Positions 35,148 through 47,393 are shown, numbered from the stretch's first letter. The stretch is DNA of 64,000 bases from Symbiodinium natans (GCA_905221605.1 CAJNDS010002485.1:82001-146000), one strand, 5' to 3'. Notes: generated by a model not told the origin, from the sequence alone. Translations and numbers: made by a program.

Positions 35148-38100
35148 AGTTTTAATAGTTTTAATAGTTTTGAACTTTCAAAAAAGCATCCTAAACTATT
35201 AAAACTTTAAAAACAATTTTCTTTTAATAGTTTTAATAATTCCAACTTTTAAAAAGCCTCCAAAACTATTAAAACTATTAAAAAGAAACGGCCTTGGCCA
35301 GGAGATTCCTGAACTTTTGAAACTATTAAAACTATTAAAACTATTAAAACTATTAAAACTATTAAAAAGGCTTCTTTTTAATAGTTTTAATAGTTTTAAT
35401 AGTTTCAACTTTTAAAAAGCCTCCTAAACTATTAAAACTATTAAAAAGAAACGGCCTTGCCCAGGAGATTCCTGAACTTTTAAAACTATTAAAACTTTTA
35501 CAACTATTAAAACTATTAAAACTATTAAAACTATTAAAAAGGTTTCTTTTTAATAGTTTTAATAGTATTAATAGTTTCAACTTTTAAAAAGCCTCCCAAA
35601 CTATTAAAACTATTAAAAAGAAACTGCCTTGGCCAGGAGATTCCTGAAGTTTTGAAACTATTAAAACTATTAAAACTATTAAAACTATTAAAGCTATTAA
35701 AAAGGTTTCTTTTTAATAGTTTTAATAGTTTTAATAGTTTCAACTTTTAAAAAGCCTCCCGAACTATTAAAACTATTAAAAAGAAGCCTTTTTAATAGTT
35801 TTAATAGTTTTAATAGTTTTAATAGTTTTAAAAGTTTTAAAAGTTCGGGAATCTCCAGGCCAGGCTTTTTCCTTTTTAAGTTTTAATAGTTTTAGTAGTG
35901 TTAATAATTTCAACTTTTAAAAAGCCTCCCAAACTATTAAAACTATTAAAAAGGTTTCTTTTTAATAGTTTTAATAGTTTTAATAGTTTCAACTTTTAAA
36001 AAGCCTCCCGAACTATTAAAACTATTAAAAGAAGCCTTTTTAATAGTTTTAATAGTTTTAATAGTTTTAATAGTTTTAAAAGTTTTAAAAGTTCCGGAAT
36101 CTCCAGGCCAGGCTTTTTCCTTTTTAAGTTGTAATAGTTTTAATAGTTTTAATAGTTTCAACTTTTAAAAAGCCTCCCAAACTATTAAAACTATTAAAAA
36201 AAAAACGGCCTTGGCCAGGAGATTCCTGAACTTTTGAAACTATTAAAACTATTAAAACTATTAAAACTATTAAAACTATTAAAACTATTAAAACGATTAA
36301 AAAGGTTTCTTTTTAATAGTTTTAATAGTTTTAATAGTTTCAACTTTTAAAAAGCCTCCCGAACTATTAAAACTATTAAAAAGAAGCCTTTTTAATAGTT
36401 TTAATAGTTTTAAAAGTTTTAAAAGTTCCGGAATCTCCAGGCCAGGCTTTTTCCTTTTTAAGTTTTAATAGTTTTAATAGTTTTAATAGTTTCAACTTTT
36501 AAAAAGCCTCCCAAACTATTAAAACTATTGAAAAGAAACGGCCTTGGCCAGGAGATTCCTGAACTTTTGAAACTATTAAAACTATTAAAACTATTAAAAC
36601 TATTAAAACTATTAAAACTATTAAAACTATTAAAAAGGTTTCTTTTAATAGTTTTAATAGTTTCAACTTTTAAAAAGCCTCCCAAACTATTAAAACTATT
36701 AAAAAGAAGCCTTTTTAATAGTTTTAATAGTTTTAATAGTTTTAAAAGTTTTAAAAGTTTTAAAAGTTCGGGAATCTCCAGGCCAGGCTTTTTCCTTTTT
36801 AAGTTTTAATAGTTTTAATAGTTTTAATAATTTCAACTTTTAAAAAGCCTCCCAAACTATTAAAACTATTAAAAAGGTTTCTTTTTAATAGTTTTAATAG
36901 TTTTAATAGTTTCAACTTTTAAAAAGCCTCCCGAACTATTAAAACTATTAAAAAGAAGCCTTTTTAATAGTTTTAATAGTTTTAATAGTTTTAATAGTTT
37001 TAAAAGTTTTAAAAGTTCGGGAATCTCCAGGCCAGGCTTTTTCCTTTTTAAGTTTTAATAGTTTTAATAGTTTTAATAATTTCAACTTTTAAAAAGCCTC
37101 CCAAACTATTAAAACTATTAAAAAAGGTTTCTTTTTAATAGTTTTAATAGTTTTAATAGTTTCAACTTTTAAAAAGCCTCCCAAACTATTAAAACTATTA
37201 AAAAGAAACTGCCTTGGCCAGGAGATTCCTGAAGTTTTGAAACTATTAAAACTATTAAAACTATTAAAACTATTAAAACTATTAAAACTATTAAAAAGGT
37301 TTCTTTTTAATAGTTTTAATAGTTTTAATAGTTTCAACTTTTAAAAAGCCTCCCGAACTATTAAAACTATTAAAAGAAGCCTTTTTAATAGTTTTAATAG
37401 TTTTAACAGTTTTAATAGTTTTAAAAGTTTTAAAAGTTCGGGAATCTCCAGGCCAGGCTTTTTCCTTTTTAAGTTTTAATAGTTTTAATAGTTTTAATAA
37501 TTTCAACTTTTAAAAAGCCTCCCAAACTATTAAAACATTTAAAAAGGTTTCTTTTTAATAGTTTTAATAGTTTTAATAGTTTCAACTTTTAAAAAGCCTC
37601 CCGAACTATTAAAACTATTAAAAAGAAGCCTTTTTAATAGTTTTAATAGTTTTAATAGTTTTAATAGTTTTAAAAGTTTTAAAAGTTCAGGAATCTCCAG
37701 GCCAGGCTTTTTCCTTTTTAAGTTTTAATAGTTTTAATAGTTTTAATAGTTTCAACTTTTAAAAAGCCTCCCAAACTATTAAAACTATTAAAAAGAAACG
37801 GCCTTGGCCAGGAGATTCCTGAACTTTTGAAACTATTAAAACTATTAAAACTATTAAAACTATTAAAACTATTAAAAAGGTTTCTTTTTAATAGTTTTAA
37901 TAGTTTTAATAGTTTCAACTTTTAAAAAGCCTCCCGAACTATTAAAACTATTAAAAAGAAGCCTTTTTAATAGTTTTAATAGTTTTAATAGTTTTAATAG
38001 TTTTAATAGTTTTAAAAGTTTTAAAAGTTCCGGAATCTCCAGGCCAGGCTTTTTCCTTTTTAAGTTTTAATAGTTTTAATAGTTTTAATAGTTTCAACTT

Positions 38101-38600
38101 TTAAAAAGCCTCCCAAACTATTAAAACTATTAAAAAGAAACGGCCTTGGCCAGGAGATTCCTGAACTTTTGAAACTATTAAACCTATTAAAACTATTAAA
38201 ACTATTAAAACTTTTAAAAAGGTTTCTTTTTAATAGTTTTAATAGTTTTAATAGTTTCAACTTTTAAAAAGCCTCCTAAACTATTAAAACTATTAAAAAG
38301 AAACGGCCTTGCCCAGGAGATTCCTGAACTTTTAAAACTATTAAAACTTTTAAAACTTTTAAAACTATTAAAACTATTAAAAAGGCTTCTTTTTAATAGT
38401 TTTAATAGTTTTAATAGTTTCAACTTTTAAAAAGCCTCCCGAACTATTAAAACTATTAAAAAGAAGCCTTTTTAAGAGTTTTAATAGTTTTGAAAGTTTT
38501 AAAAGTTCAGGAATCTCCAGGCCAGGCTTTTTCCTTTTTATGTTTTAATAGTTTTAATAGTTTTAATAATTTCAACTTTTAAAAAGCCTCCCAAAGTATT
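35148..38600. repeat. Higher-order satellite of CTATTAAAA nonamers in inverted blocks
   Basis: Runs of 2-8 CTATTAAAA nonamers alternate with runs of the complement TTTTAATAG, so each block is an inverted repeat. Blocks are joined by conserved linkers: GGCCTTGGCCAGGAGATTCC plus TGAACTTTT, AAAAAGCCTCCCAAACTA, TTTCAACTTTTAAA, AGGTTTC or AGAAGCC, and GGAATCTCCAGGCCAGGC. Linkers recur at about 79 to 172 bp. The array opens Leu-Leu-Lys or Asn-Ser-Phe ORFs on both strands that are repeat artefacts. There is no gene. Confidence 0.93.
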
Positions 38601-38605
38601 AAAAA

Positions 38606-39807
38606 CTAGCGGCTCGATTTGGCCAATTTTTCCCGGGCAGTCTGCGGGCAAAATTTGGCCAAATCGGGCTGCTCGTCGTACGCGATAACAATTAAATAAT
38701 TTCCGGCCTCCAGAAAGGCGCGGTTCGAGTTGGCCAATTTTTGCCGGGCAAGCTCCGGGCAAAATTTGGCCAAATCGGGCTGCTCGTCGTACGCGATGAG
38801 AAATGCGCGGGTCGATTTGGCCAAATTTTGCCGGGCAGCCTCCGGGCAAAATTTGGCCAAATCGAGCCGCGCATTTCTCATCGCATAACGAAGAGCAGCC
38901 CGATTTGGCCAAATTTTGCCCGGAGCCTGCCCGGCAAAATTTGGCCAAATCGAGCCGCGCCTTTCTGGAGGCCCAAAACTATTTAAATTATGTAAATTAT
39001 AAAAATAAAAAAACAATGAAATAATTACGGGCCTCCAGAAAGGCGCGGCTCGATTTGGCCAAATTTTGCCGGGCAGGCTCCGGGCAAAATTTGGCCAAAT
39101 CGGGCTGCTCGTCGTACGCGATGAGAAATGCGCGGGTCGATTTGGCCAAATTTTGCCGGGCAGCCTCCGGGCAAAATTTGGCCAAATCGAGCCGCGCATT
39201 TCTCATCGCATAACGAAGAGCAGCCCGATTTGGCCAAATTTTGCCCGGAGCCTGCCCGGCAAAATTTGGCCAAATCGAGCCGCGCCTTTCTGGAGGCCCA
39301 AAACTATTTAAATTATGTAAATTATAAAAATAAAAAAAACAATGAAATAATTACGGGCCTCCAGAAAGGCACGGCTCGATTTGGCCAAATTTTGCCGGGC
39401 AGGCTCCGGGCAAAATTTGGCCAAATCGGGCTGCTCGTCGTACGCGATGAGAAATGCGCGGGTCGATTTGGCCAAATTTTGCCGGGCAGCCTCCGGGCAA
39501 AATTTGGCCAAATCGAGCCGCGCATTTCTCATCGCATAACGAAGAGCAGCCCGATTTGGCCAAATTTTGCCCGGAGCCTGCCCGGCAAAATTTGGCCAAA
39601 TCGAGCCGCGCCTTTCTGGAGGCCCAAAACTATTTAAATTATGTAAATTATAAAAATAAAAAAAACAATGAAATAATTACGGGCCTCCAGAAAGGCGCGG
39701 CTCGATTTGGCCAAATTTTGCCGGGCAGGCTCCGGGCAAAATTTGGCCAAATCGGGCTGCTCGTCGTACGCGATGAGAAATGCGCGGCTCGATTTGGCCA
39801 AATTTTG
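38606..39807. repeat. 326-bp palindrome-rich satellite
   Basis: Two complete 326-bp units plus a diverged first copy and a partial last copy. Each unit carries three hairpins whose arms start CGATTTGGCCAAATTTTGCC and end in the complement, with GGGCAGSCTCC-type loops. The hairpins are themselves enclosed by longer inverted arms (GAGAAATGCGCGG, and CCTCCAGAAAGGCGCGG, with complements). An AT-rich spacer (TATTTAAATTATGTAAATTA) separates units. ORFs reading IWPNFA or PDLAKFCP on both strands reflect the palindromes. Potential to form cruciforms is an inference. Confidence 0.93.
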
Positions 39808-39960
39808 CCTTTTTAATAGTTTTAATAGTTTTAATAGTTTCAACTTTTAAAAGCCTCCCGAACTATTAAAACTATTAAAAAGAAGCCTTTTTAATAGTTT
39901 TAATAGTTTTAATAGTTTTAATAGTTTTAAAAGTTTTAATAGTTCGGGAATTTCCTGGCC
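39808..39960. repeat. CTATTAAAA satellite resumes
   Basis: Directly after the last palindromic unit breaks off at AAATTTTGCC, the TTTTAATAG blocks and the AAAGCCTCCCGAACTATTAA linker return. This shows that the 326-bp array lies inside the nonamer array. Confidence 0.9.
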
Positions 39961-39970
39961 AGAGCTCCGG

Positions 39971-40578
39971 GCCTCTTCCCAATACTAAATCACGAGCCCC
40001 AGCCTTCCCCCAATACTAAATCACGAGCCCCAGCCTTCCCCCAATACTAAATCACGAGCCCGGACCTCCCCCTAATACTAAATCACGAGCCCGAGCCTCA
40101 CCCCAATACTAAATCACGAGCCCAGGCCTCTCCCCAATACTAAATCACGAGCCCGAGCCTCACCCCAATACTAAATCACGAGCCCGGGCCTCCCCCCAAT
40201 ACTAAATCACGAGCCCGGGCCTCCCCCCAATACTAAATCACGAGCCCGAGCCTCACCCCAATACTAAATCACGAGCCCGGGCCTCCCCCCAATACTAAAT
40301 CACGAGCCCGGGCCTCACTCCAATACTAACCTGGCATGAGATTTCTGAACTTTCAAAACTTTTAAAACTTTTAAAACTATTAGAACTTTTAAAACTTTTA
40401 AAACTATTTAAAAAGCATCAGGCCATCTCCCAATACTAAATTACGAGCCCGGACCTCCCCTCAATACTAAATCACGAGCCCGGGCATCCCCCCAATACTA
40501 AATCACGAGCCCGAGCCTCACCCCAATACTAAATCACGAGCCCAGGCCTCTCCCAATACTAAATCACGAGCCCGAGCC
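39971..40578. repeat. 31-bp satellite, interrupted
   Basis: The unit is AATACTAAATCACGAGCCCG followed by RGCCTCMCCCC. Eleven full copies and a truncated twelfth run to about 40330. Nonamer-satellite sequence (40330-40425, with TTTCTGAACTTT and CTTTTAAAA units) follows, then five more copies. Confidence 0.93.
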
Positions 40579-40764
40579 ATCCCCAGGCATCCCTTTTGAT
40601 AGTAGATCATAGGCATCGTGCTCTTTGAATTACAATATTTTAAAAAAATACTTTAAAAATCGTTCGTTAGGTTATCTTTGGCGTCGTGCAGGTATGGACA
40701 CGTCCTCACTCGCATTTTCGCAAGCGCCGAGCTTAGAGTGAAATCATTTTTATCTCAACTCGGC

Positions 40765-41030
40765 GTGCTGTTATCGGCCGCCGGGAAAGCGGGGTACTGT
40801 TATCGGTCCCTGAACACAGTGGTACTGTTATCGGTCCACTGTCTCCCCCCTTCCTTGTTTTATTGTTATCTCGCCATCTCTGATTGTAGCAGACACGACA
40901 CGGTGGTACTGTTATCGGTCCGCCGTGTCTGTAGGCGGGCAACTGTACCGGGCGCGGGCAACTGTACCTCTGTACCGGATGCAAAAAACATGCCAAGCAG
41001 GCAGGCGGGCAACTGTACCGGAAGCAATAA
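40765..41030. repeat. Dispersed short repeats GTACTGTTATCGGTCC and GCGGGCAACTGTACCGG
   Basis: GTACTGTTATCGGTCC occurs three times, plus a variant CTGTTATCGGCC, between 40765 and 40922. GCGGGCAACTGTACC occurs three times between 40934 and 41020. Both contain an overlapping GTAC/CTGT core in opposite sense. Function unknown; no gene identified from 40.6 to 41.59 kb. Confidence 0.75.
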
Positions 41031-41589
41031 GCAGGTAACAGACCCAGCTTCCGAAAGGGACGTAGATTTGCGGTTTCAGGCATTTAGAGAGGGGCTTGGA
41101 TTCGAGGGTCTCGGTGGGGATGCTCGAAGTGGTAATTTTTAGTGTTTTTTAGTCAGTGTTTTGTATGGTTTTGCAAAGATTGTGATTTTTGCATAGGTAA
41201 CTTTCGCTCGGCACGGCAAATCCCTATTGTATGACTTCTACAAACTTTTTGACCACCTAGCTTACGCTCGACATCGACAAGGTTTAGGTCTATGGGTTAT
41301 CGAGAAATGCCACGACGCCCAGGCCAACCTGACATGGACTGTTGCGATGTGATTGGCGAGAAAGGTTGGAGATCTGCAGCGTGGGGATTTTCAGTGAACT
41401 GCAAGTAGCTGCTACGTGTGTTGCACATCAGCATGCATGAGCGAAGCTTAGCCACTGCGATGCTCAGTTCTGCTCAAGCATTCTTGCGTCGCAATCCTTT
41501 TGTTTTTTGCTTGCACGCCGAAGGCCAGCTATTGTAGACTAAACAAGAAACGTAGATGCTATTCAATTTGTGATCTGCTTTGAGGCGAC

Positions 41590-42261
41590 ATGGGCAGGAA
41601 CAAAGGCAGAAACAGCGGCAAGAAGAACACCAGCAAGAGCGGTAACAAGAGCGAGAAGAAGAAGGACTCGCCGCACACGACCTGGAAGAAGAACGAGCGA
41701 GCGATGGCCCCGCTCTCATTTTTGTCTTTCGCACGTTCGACCCTACATGTTGCTAGCTTGCGGTCAAGGAATTTCAACGGAGGATGCAAGAGAAGCAGCA
41801 GGCCATGCGCACCTATATAGGTGCTACTAAAAAGGCTAGGCATTAGTTCTGATTGGCTAATGCACGCAGTCGGATTCGTCTACAGCACGGGCAATGCTCA
41901 TAAAAAAACTTAACATATTTATCGTGAAGGTCAAGCCTATCTTGAATCTCAACAAGCCAAAGAAGAAGAAGGTGAAGTTTGGCGAGACCAAGGCTGTCCA
42001 AACTTGCTCGTTTCTTTTTCTTCTTTATTTTTCGCTTCAGGTAGCGCTGGTGACGTCCTACCGTGCCGATAAGTCGCTCTGGCGACGCCCTTACTTATTG
42101 TTATTTGCTGAGTCTGATAGATGTTTTTTTTTTGTGAGGCACCAGAAGAACTGGAGCAATCCGGAGACGCTCTGCGACGTTTGCGGCAACTACAGACCCC
42201 TGTGGCAGGGTCGGAGGGAGGCCGAGTGACCACGGTGCCTAAAGTAAATGTTATGCTGTAG
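41590..42261 (+). CDS. Small basic protein, four exons
   Basis: Exons 41590-41706, 41769-41822, 41930-41992 and 42139-42261 join in frame to 118 residues. The N-terminus (MGRNKGRNSGKKNTSKSGNK and on) is Lys/Asn/Ser-rich. The middle has an EFQRRMQEKQQAM helix-like stretch, then a KPKKKKVKFGETK basic patch, then a Glu/Leu/Arg-rich C-terminus. All three introns would be GC...AG with a G after the acceptor. I do not recognise the family. The composition fits a nucleic-acid-binding or nucleolar protein, which is only inference. An alternative reading of the last exon in another frame contains CDVCGNY and ends at 42229. I prefer the model given because all splice phases agree. Confidence 0.45.
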
Positions 42262-45095
42262 ATTTAGTCGATCAGGGCGCTCCGGACAGAAGTGCCTTTG
42301 CTCAGAACACGCTGTGAGCCTAGCTGGTGATCCATATTCCTACTCTTGCATGTCGTAACAAATCAGTATCTACAAGATTTTAATAAGGTTCATCTGCGGA
42401 GAGTGCCTTCAGCGCGGCAAGAGGCTCCTGCATTCGACGCAGCCTGCCTTACCCATACGTCATGATCATTCTCATAGTTGAGTCTTGTGGCCGAAATGAA
42501 CTCTAAGGTCAAGCAATCTGAGAGGACGCTGATCGGGAGTCTTGATAGACACGGTCCCTCTTTATAGGTCAAAGCCTTGCTCCGTGGCTTTAACTTTAGT
42601 TTTTTTAGATGACATCTGGGTTTGTGAAGATGTTAGGCTGTGACCGGGACGTCTGTGCATAGATCCTTCCCCTCGTCGCTTTTTCCAAAGCTTGCTCACG
42701 TGTGCCGTTGCCTGCAACACGAACCACAGTCAGCTAGGCTTGTGACCAAAAAAAGACAAATGTAGCACTAGGCTGTCTAGATTTGCGCTTCCACTGATAC
42801 GGGTTCCTGATCTCCTCAAAGGACTGCGTACGCTTCAGAAACATAGTCAGTTTTGAAAGCAATCATGAGTTTTCAAAGCATTACTGTTCTTGGTTTCAGG
42901 ATGGGTTGTAGGGAATTTCATGTTGAAGGCGGTCTTGGTCTTGCAAAGCATCATCCACCCTTGGTTTCAGTATAAGTTGTAAGGAGTCTCATCCTTAGGA
43001 AAAACCCACATCTGAACAACGCTCAGCCTCGATTTCTTAGCAGGTCAATGTCATCATCTCTGCACTTGCAGCACTGCAGAAGAAAACGGCTTGAAAACAA
43101 AAGCAACAAAAACACAAAGAAAACGTGAAGCTTCCGTGAGACCGGAGCTCGCATAGCGGCATTTAAATAGCTCTTTCTTGTGTGTTTTCTTATCAGATGA
43201 CGATGGTTCTATGGCCATGAGAAAGACTTGAGGCGACTCTTTTTTTTTATTGGTGAATGATCATACTTAGCTGTAGTTTTGACCTGCAACTTTGCATTTG
43301 CAAGTCATTTTTTCGCGTGCAAGGATTGAGCAGAAAGTAATAAGGCCTTGTATATGTCTGAGCGCAGCTTTGGCACTAGCATTGACTTGCAATCTTTTGC
43401 GATCCTTTGACAGGCCGCGCAAGCCTCAGACAATGTCTTTGAGTTTCGAGATGTAAATTGAAAAACACAGCATGCAGACACAGACACACACACAGACACA
43501 CACACACACGAACACTGTTCCGTACCAAGGACCTGCAATGGTTCGCTTTCCCTTTTGGTTCGCGGATGACGACGAAGTGCAGTTGCTGGGTTGCATGTAT
43601 AACAACAATTTTGCAACAGCTGCCGGTTAAACTCGCAGCGCCAGGTGTGATGAGCACGGTACTTCTGGCGTTCCAAGTCACTTGGGCAAAAAATAGCTAC
43701 ATCAGTGCCTGCTGTATTTTCGAAGATCAGTATGCCGACGCACTTAGGTGGACCGGTTGTGCGGCTTCCTCGCTGGCGGACGGACTTGCTTCACCCTTAA
43801 ATATCTGCGCGGAGGCTCGCTGATGAATTTGTTTTTTCCTGCAAGGAAATCCTCTGCCGTGATCACGCCTGCTGAGTTTTTGAAGGAGCGTGACACTTAA
43901 TTCCACCTTTGCCGGATCAGCGTCAGACGTTTCGTGCATTATGTCGCCTTCGTGTTGAGCTTTTCACTAAGGCTTCAAGCTGCTGAGCCGACTCAGACCT
44001 TGGAGTCCACTGATATCATTATCGCTGCATTCTTTTTGTTTTTGCTGATCAACGCTATGTCCGAGGACTCCACAGTTGAAGCCGGGTAAAGTGCATCGCT
44101 TGGCAAAGTGCCATGCTCCGAGCCAAATGTCATGATTTGATTTAGTCAATTAATGTTGTCAGTGATCCCTGCTTTGCCTGATTCGTTCAGGGTACCTGGA
44201 CTGCGGTGGCCACTGGAGAAGGACTCTTCCAGAAAAGATAATAAATTATATGAACTACGAACGTTTGCCCGCGCGTGAAATTCTGCAGGACAAAGAACGA
44301 GCAGCAGAGACTTGACTCAACTAGCTCAAGTCCCGAACGTTGCACCGTGTCAGGCAAGTGCGCATGAACCTGTGATCAAGAATCATTATGAAAGCCAAAA
44401 CAAGACCGCTGCACAAAGCTTTACAGTGTAATTGGCAGTGTTGTTAATGTCCGAGGCCCGTGCAACGCGAGCATGCTGCCATTGATCAATTGCTGAAGCT
44501 GGAGACGTCTCGCTGATATGTTTCATCACATCTGACCGGTGCAAAAATACGTTCGAACGTGGCATGTACAGGCGTGGGGCAGGGTATCGTTGGCGAGTCA
44601 TTGTGTCGCGTTCTTAGCCCTCGAAGAATCATAAAACGTTTGCGATAGTATCAATGTAGCTGCTGTTGGCAAGGTCTCGCAAACGTCCGATGCCGAATAT
44701 CGAGAAGCTCATCAACCTCGAGAGCGGCGCTTATTTGAACTGAAAATTTAACTAAGTGCGAATCAAACCGATTCAAACCACGCTTGTGGAACAGGCTTGC
44801 GGCGAGTCGTCTGTCTGCGACTTAGAGTTGCCTGTAAGATGATTTCTGGGGTAGTGCGATTTCTTAGTCTGTGTTCCACAGGCACACGATGTTCCAGTGT
44901 GATCCGGACGAACGGAACACTGAGATAACCTGCCACTGAGCTGATCTTTTTCGCGATTAAGCTGCTGACAACAACTCAAATATGTGTCGCTTCATCAGGG
45001 AAATCGTTCGGCTTCTGCAAGAAGCAGAGTGTGGCTGATGGAGTCGACCAGACGCACATGCGTCTTTGTTCCTTGGCTGATTAGAAAAATGTTTA
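42262..45095. other. Unique DNA, no gene resolved
   Basis: GC near 47 percent by eye, no tandem repeats apart from an ACACAC tract at 43487-43510. Several ORFs of 60-120 codons occur on both strands without motifs. T-rich stretches followed by AG, as at 43815-43840, could be introns, so exons may be hidden here. I cannot support a model. Confidence 0.45.
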
Positions 45096-47275
45096 TTGAT
45101 GTCAGTTTATCTTAGCTTGTATTTGCATTCAAGGCGACATGATCGCGAAAGGAATGTTCGCCCGCATGCGCAGCAGCAAGAACATCCATGTGTCCGAGGA
45201 CGCATTTGCATCGGCAGAATTGCATTGATCTGTTTTATTTTTGAAGGAGTCGAGAACATGGAAGAAAATCTCCAGATCCGACTGGTACAGAGGCTTTGCC
45301 CGCCAAGGACCTTGAATATAAGGCATTGATTTTTTACAGTATAGTTAGCAAAAGCAAGATCTGATTCACTTTGTGTCGCGTGAGTATTTTCAAAGCACAC
45401 GTCAATCGTTGTTTTTAGGACGCAACTCTGCCAGATTGCGATGCAAGAAGGAGCGCAAGCTGAACACAGGCGCGGCCATCTCGAGTCCGCAAGCCAAATA
45501 TTTCATATTGACTCACGCCAGGAGATGTGAAATTCAAAGACGTTTGTCTCGTCGACAGCCTGAGGGCGCATGGGATAAAGGTGGGCTACACCTGCGACGG
45601 ACCGTTCAAGGCCTTCGCTGATGGAAACAGAATGCTGCAGCCATTTTCGTCGCCAGGCTTGCATTGAATATCTACTTTTCCATAGAAGCTTCATGAATCG
45701 TTGCCAAGGAAGTGTTTGAGAACGGTTTCTGCGGACGAGCTGCAAAACATTGGCCGGTACCTGATAGGGCACAATCGTCACTTTTTCGCCGTGAAAGTCG
45801 ACGAGGACGGCATTCACGTAAATGTCACGCACCGGCGACACCAATGGAGTGAAGTCTGCTTAGCTCCGAAGCTGAAGGCCTCGCGTGTGTCAGAATACCT
45901 TTCACGTCGGTGTTACAACCTCGTAGCTTCTAGTTGCGTCAGGTGCCTCATTGGAAAAGCCAGCTTTCTGGGAAAGAATACTTCAATCCGGCAAAGGCAG
46001 AAAAAATTTTTCGAATCGAGGCGCGCTATAAAATTCATTATACATTGGTGTCCTCGTTTGTTTATATCTACGCGCCGTAAGGCCGAGCTTCAGACGCAAA
46101 CTCATCAAGATGAAGCGGACTTCTGCGGATCTGGCTTAGAGATGCTGGCCTGCTCTATGTCCGCTTTGCGTTCTCAATAAATCTATATGTGTGCGCCTTC
46201 GTAAATCAACTGCGCATGAGGCCCTGGATGAAGGACGCGCTACGTGACATCGAAGAGGCTGCCGCTCCATTGACATGAGATTATGCTTTCTGGTCCGCTG
46301 TCCAGCAAGGGCCAAGCGTTTTCTGCGAGGCTTGTTTGAGTGACATGAAGCGACTTCGTCGAAGTAGACAAGCTCAAGCAGCTGGAAGCTTAGACATGAC
46401 GAAACCTCAGCGGCCCGCCGTGACTGTTAGCCAAGTTTAAACAGGAATGAAAAAGAACCACTGGGCCTAACGTGTGCACTGTGGTTGGCTTCAAGTTTCA
46501 CACTGCAGGCCTCTTCCGCAACTTCCGAGAATCAAGGCAGCAAAGACTCCGATCCAGAGGCAGCCGCACATGTCGTTATTTATCAGACACGTGCTGGAGA
46601 TTCTCGCAAACGTAAGAATTCGCTTGTTCTGATTTTTACACACACGAGGACGCCCATAAGCAGACAGAAGCGAATCTACCTGGCGATGGATCTGCTCTAC
46701 AGATGCTAGCCCACAATGTATTGTTTTTTTGTTGTAAATTCATTTTCTTTTTGTTTGACATGATGAACAGCTAGACGTGAGGCCCTGGATGATACCTATG
46801 CTGCATCGCGTAGAGCAGGCTGGAAGTAGAATGAGACCAGCTGGCGTTTCCTATGAATGGCTTAGCAGTGACCTATATTGCAGTATGTGAGGCCGTCCTA
46901 AATGAGGTAAAGACATCTCATGGAGAGGCGGCTGGAAGCTTAGGGAAGCGGCTGTAAGCTTTGGCAAACTGATTTCTTTGGTTAGCTTCACGCGTTGAGA
47001 CTGGAGGACTCTTGCAGAGATGATGTCCATCAGCCCCAGATTCCAGGCCGCAAAGAACTTGAGCCACAGGCGGGCACGCGCGTCAAAAATAATTTTTCAC
47101 ACATATACTATTTCACATTGTTTTCTTTTAACAGCAGGTGAAGACTCGTGGAAAGTACAAGATTCCGCGTGATTTTGATGTCGTGCCTTTCCTAGAGATC
47201 CCGGGATGCTTCATTTTCGATGATGCAAACCTCAAATTCTCCACGCAACATTCCTCGAGGTTAATATGGTGCATT
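45096..47275 (+). CDS. Probable spliced gene of unknown function with duplicated exons
   Basis: Coding-like islands follow one another on the plus strand: 45139-45230 (MIAKGMFARMRSSKNIHVSE), 45525-45665 (KFKDVCLVDSLRAHGIKVGY), 45703-45895 (ELQNIGRYLIGHNRHFFAVK, then VDEDGIHVNV), 46211-46275 (MRPWMKDALRDIEEAA), 46305-46440 (VFCEACLSDMKRLRRSRQAQ), 46777-46835 (VRPWMIPMLHRVEQAGSR), 46877-46965 (VCEAVLNEVKTSHGEAAGSL) and 47144-47262 (YKIPRDFDVVPFLEIPGCFI). Several begin after AG|G. The GHNRHFFAVKVDEDGIHVNV stretch is loosely like the catalytic-histidine strand of papain-fold peptidases such as Josephin or OTU proteases, but no catalytic cysteine was identified. The RPWM and CEA islands occur twice. 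Exon joins were not resolved, and the limits are approximate. Confidence 0.4.
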
Positions 47276-47393
47276 TGATGCTCGCGGATGCTCGCCATGC
47301 TCACGCATGCTCACGCAAGTAAGAGCTAAAGCCAACGATTGCTGTACAGTGGAATTCGCTTGGCATAGCGGCCTGCAAGGTGCTTTTTTCTAG

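Noticed and set aside
35199-38423. ORFs with LLKLLKLLK or FNSFNSFNS
   Set aside because: Direct translation of the CTATTAAAA nonamer satellite.
38538-39816. Many overlapping ORFs reading IWPNFARRLPGKIW or PDLAKFCPEPARQN
   Set aside because: They arise on both strands from the palindromic 326-bp satellite. No start context, splice signals or codon bias.
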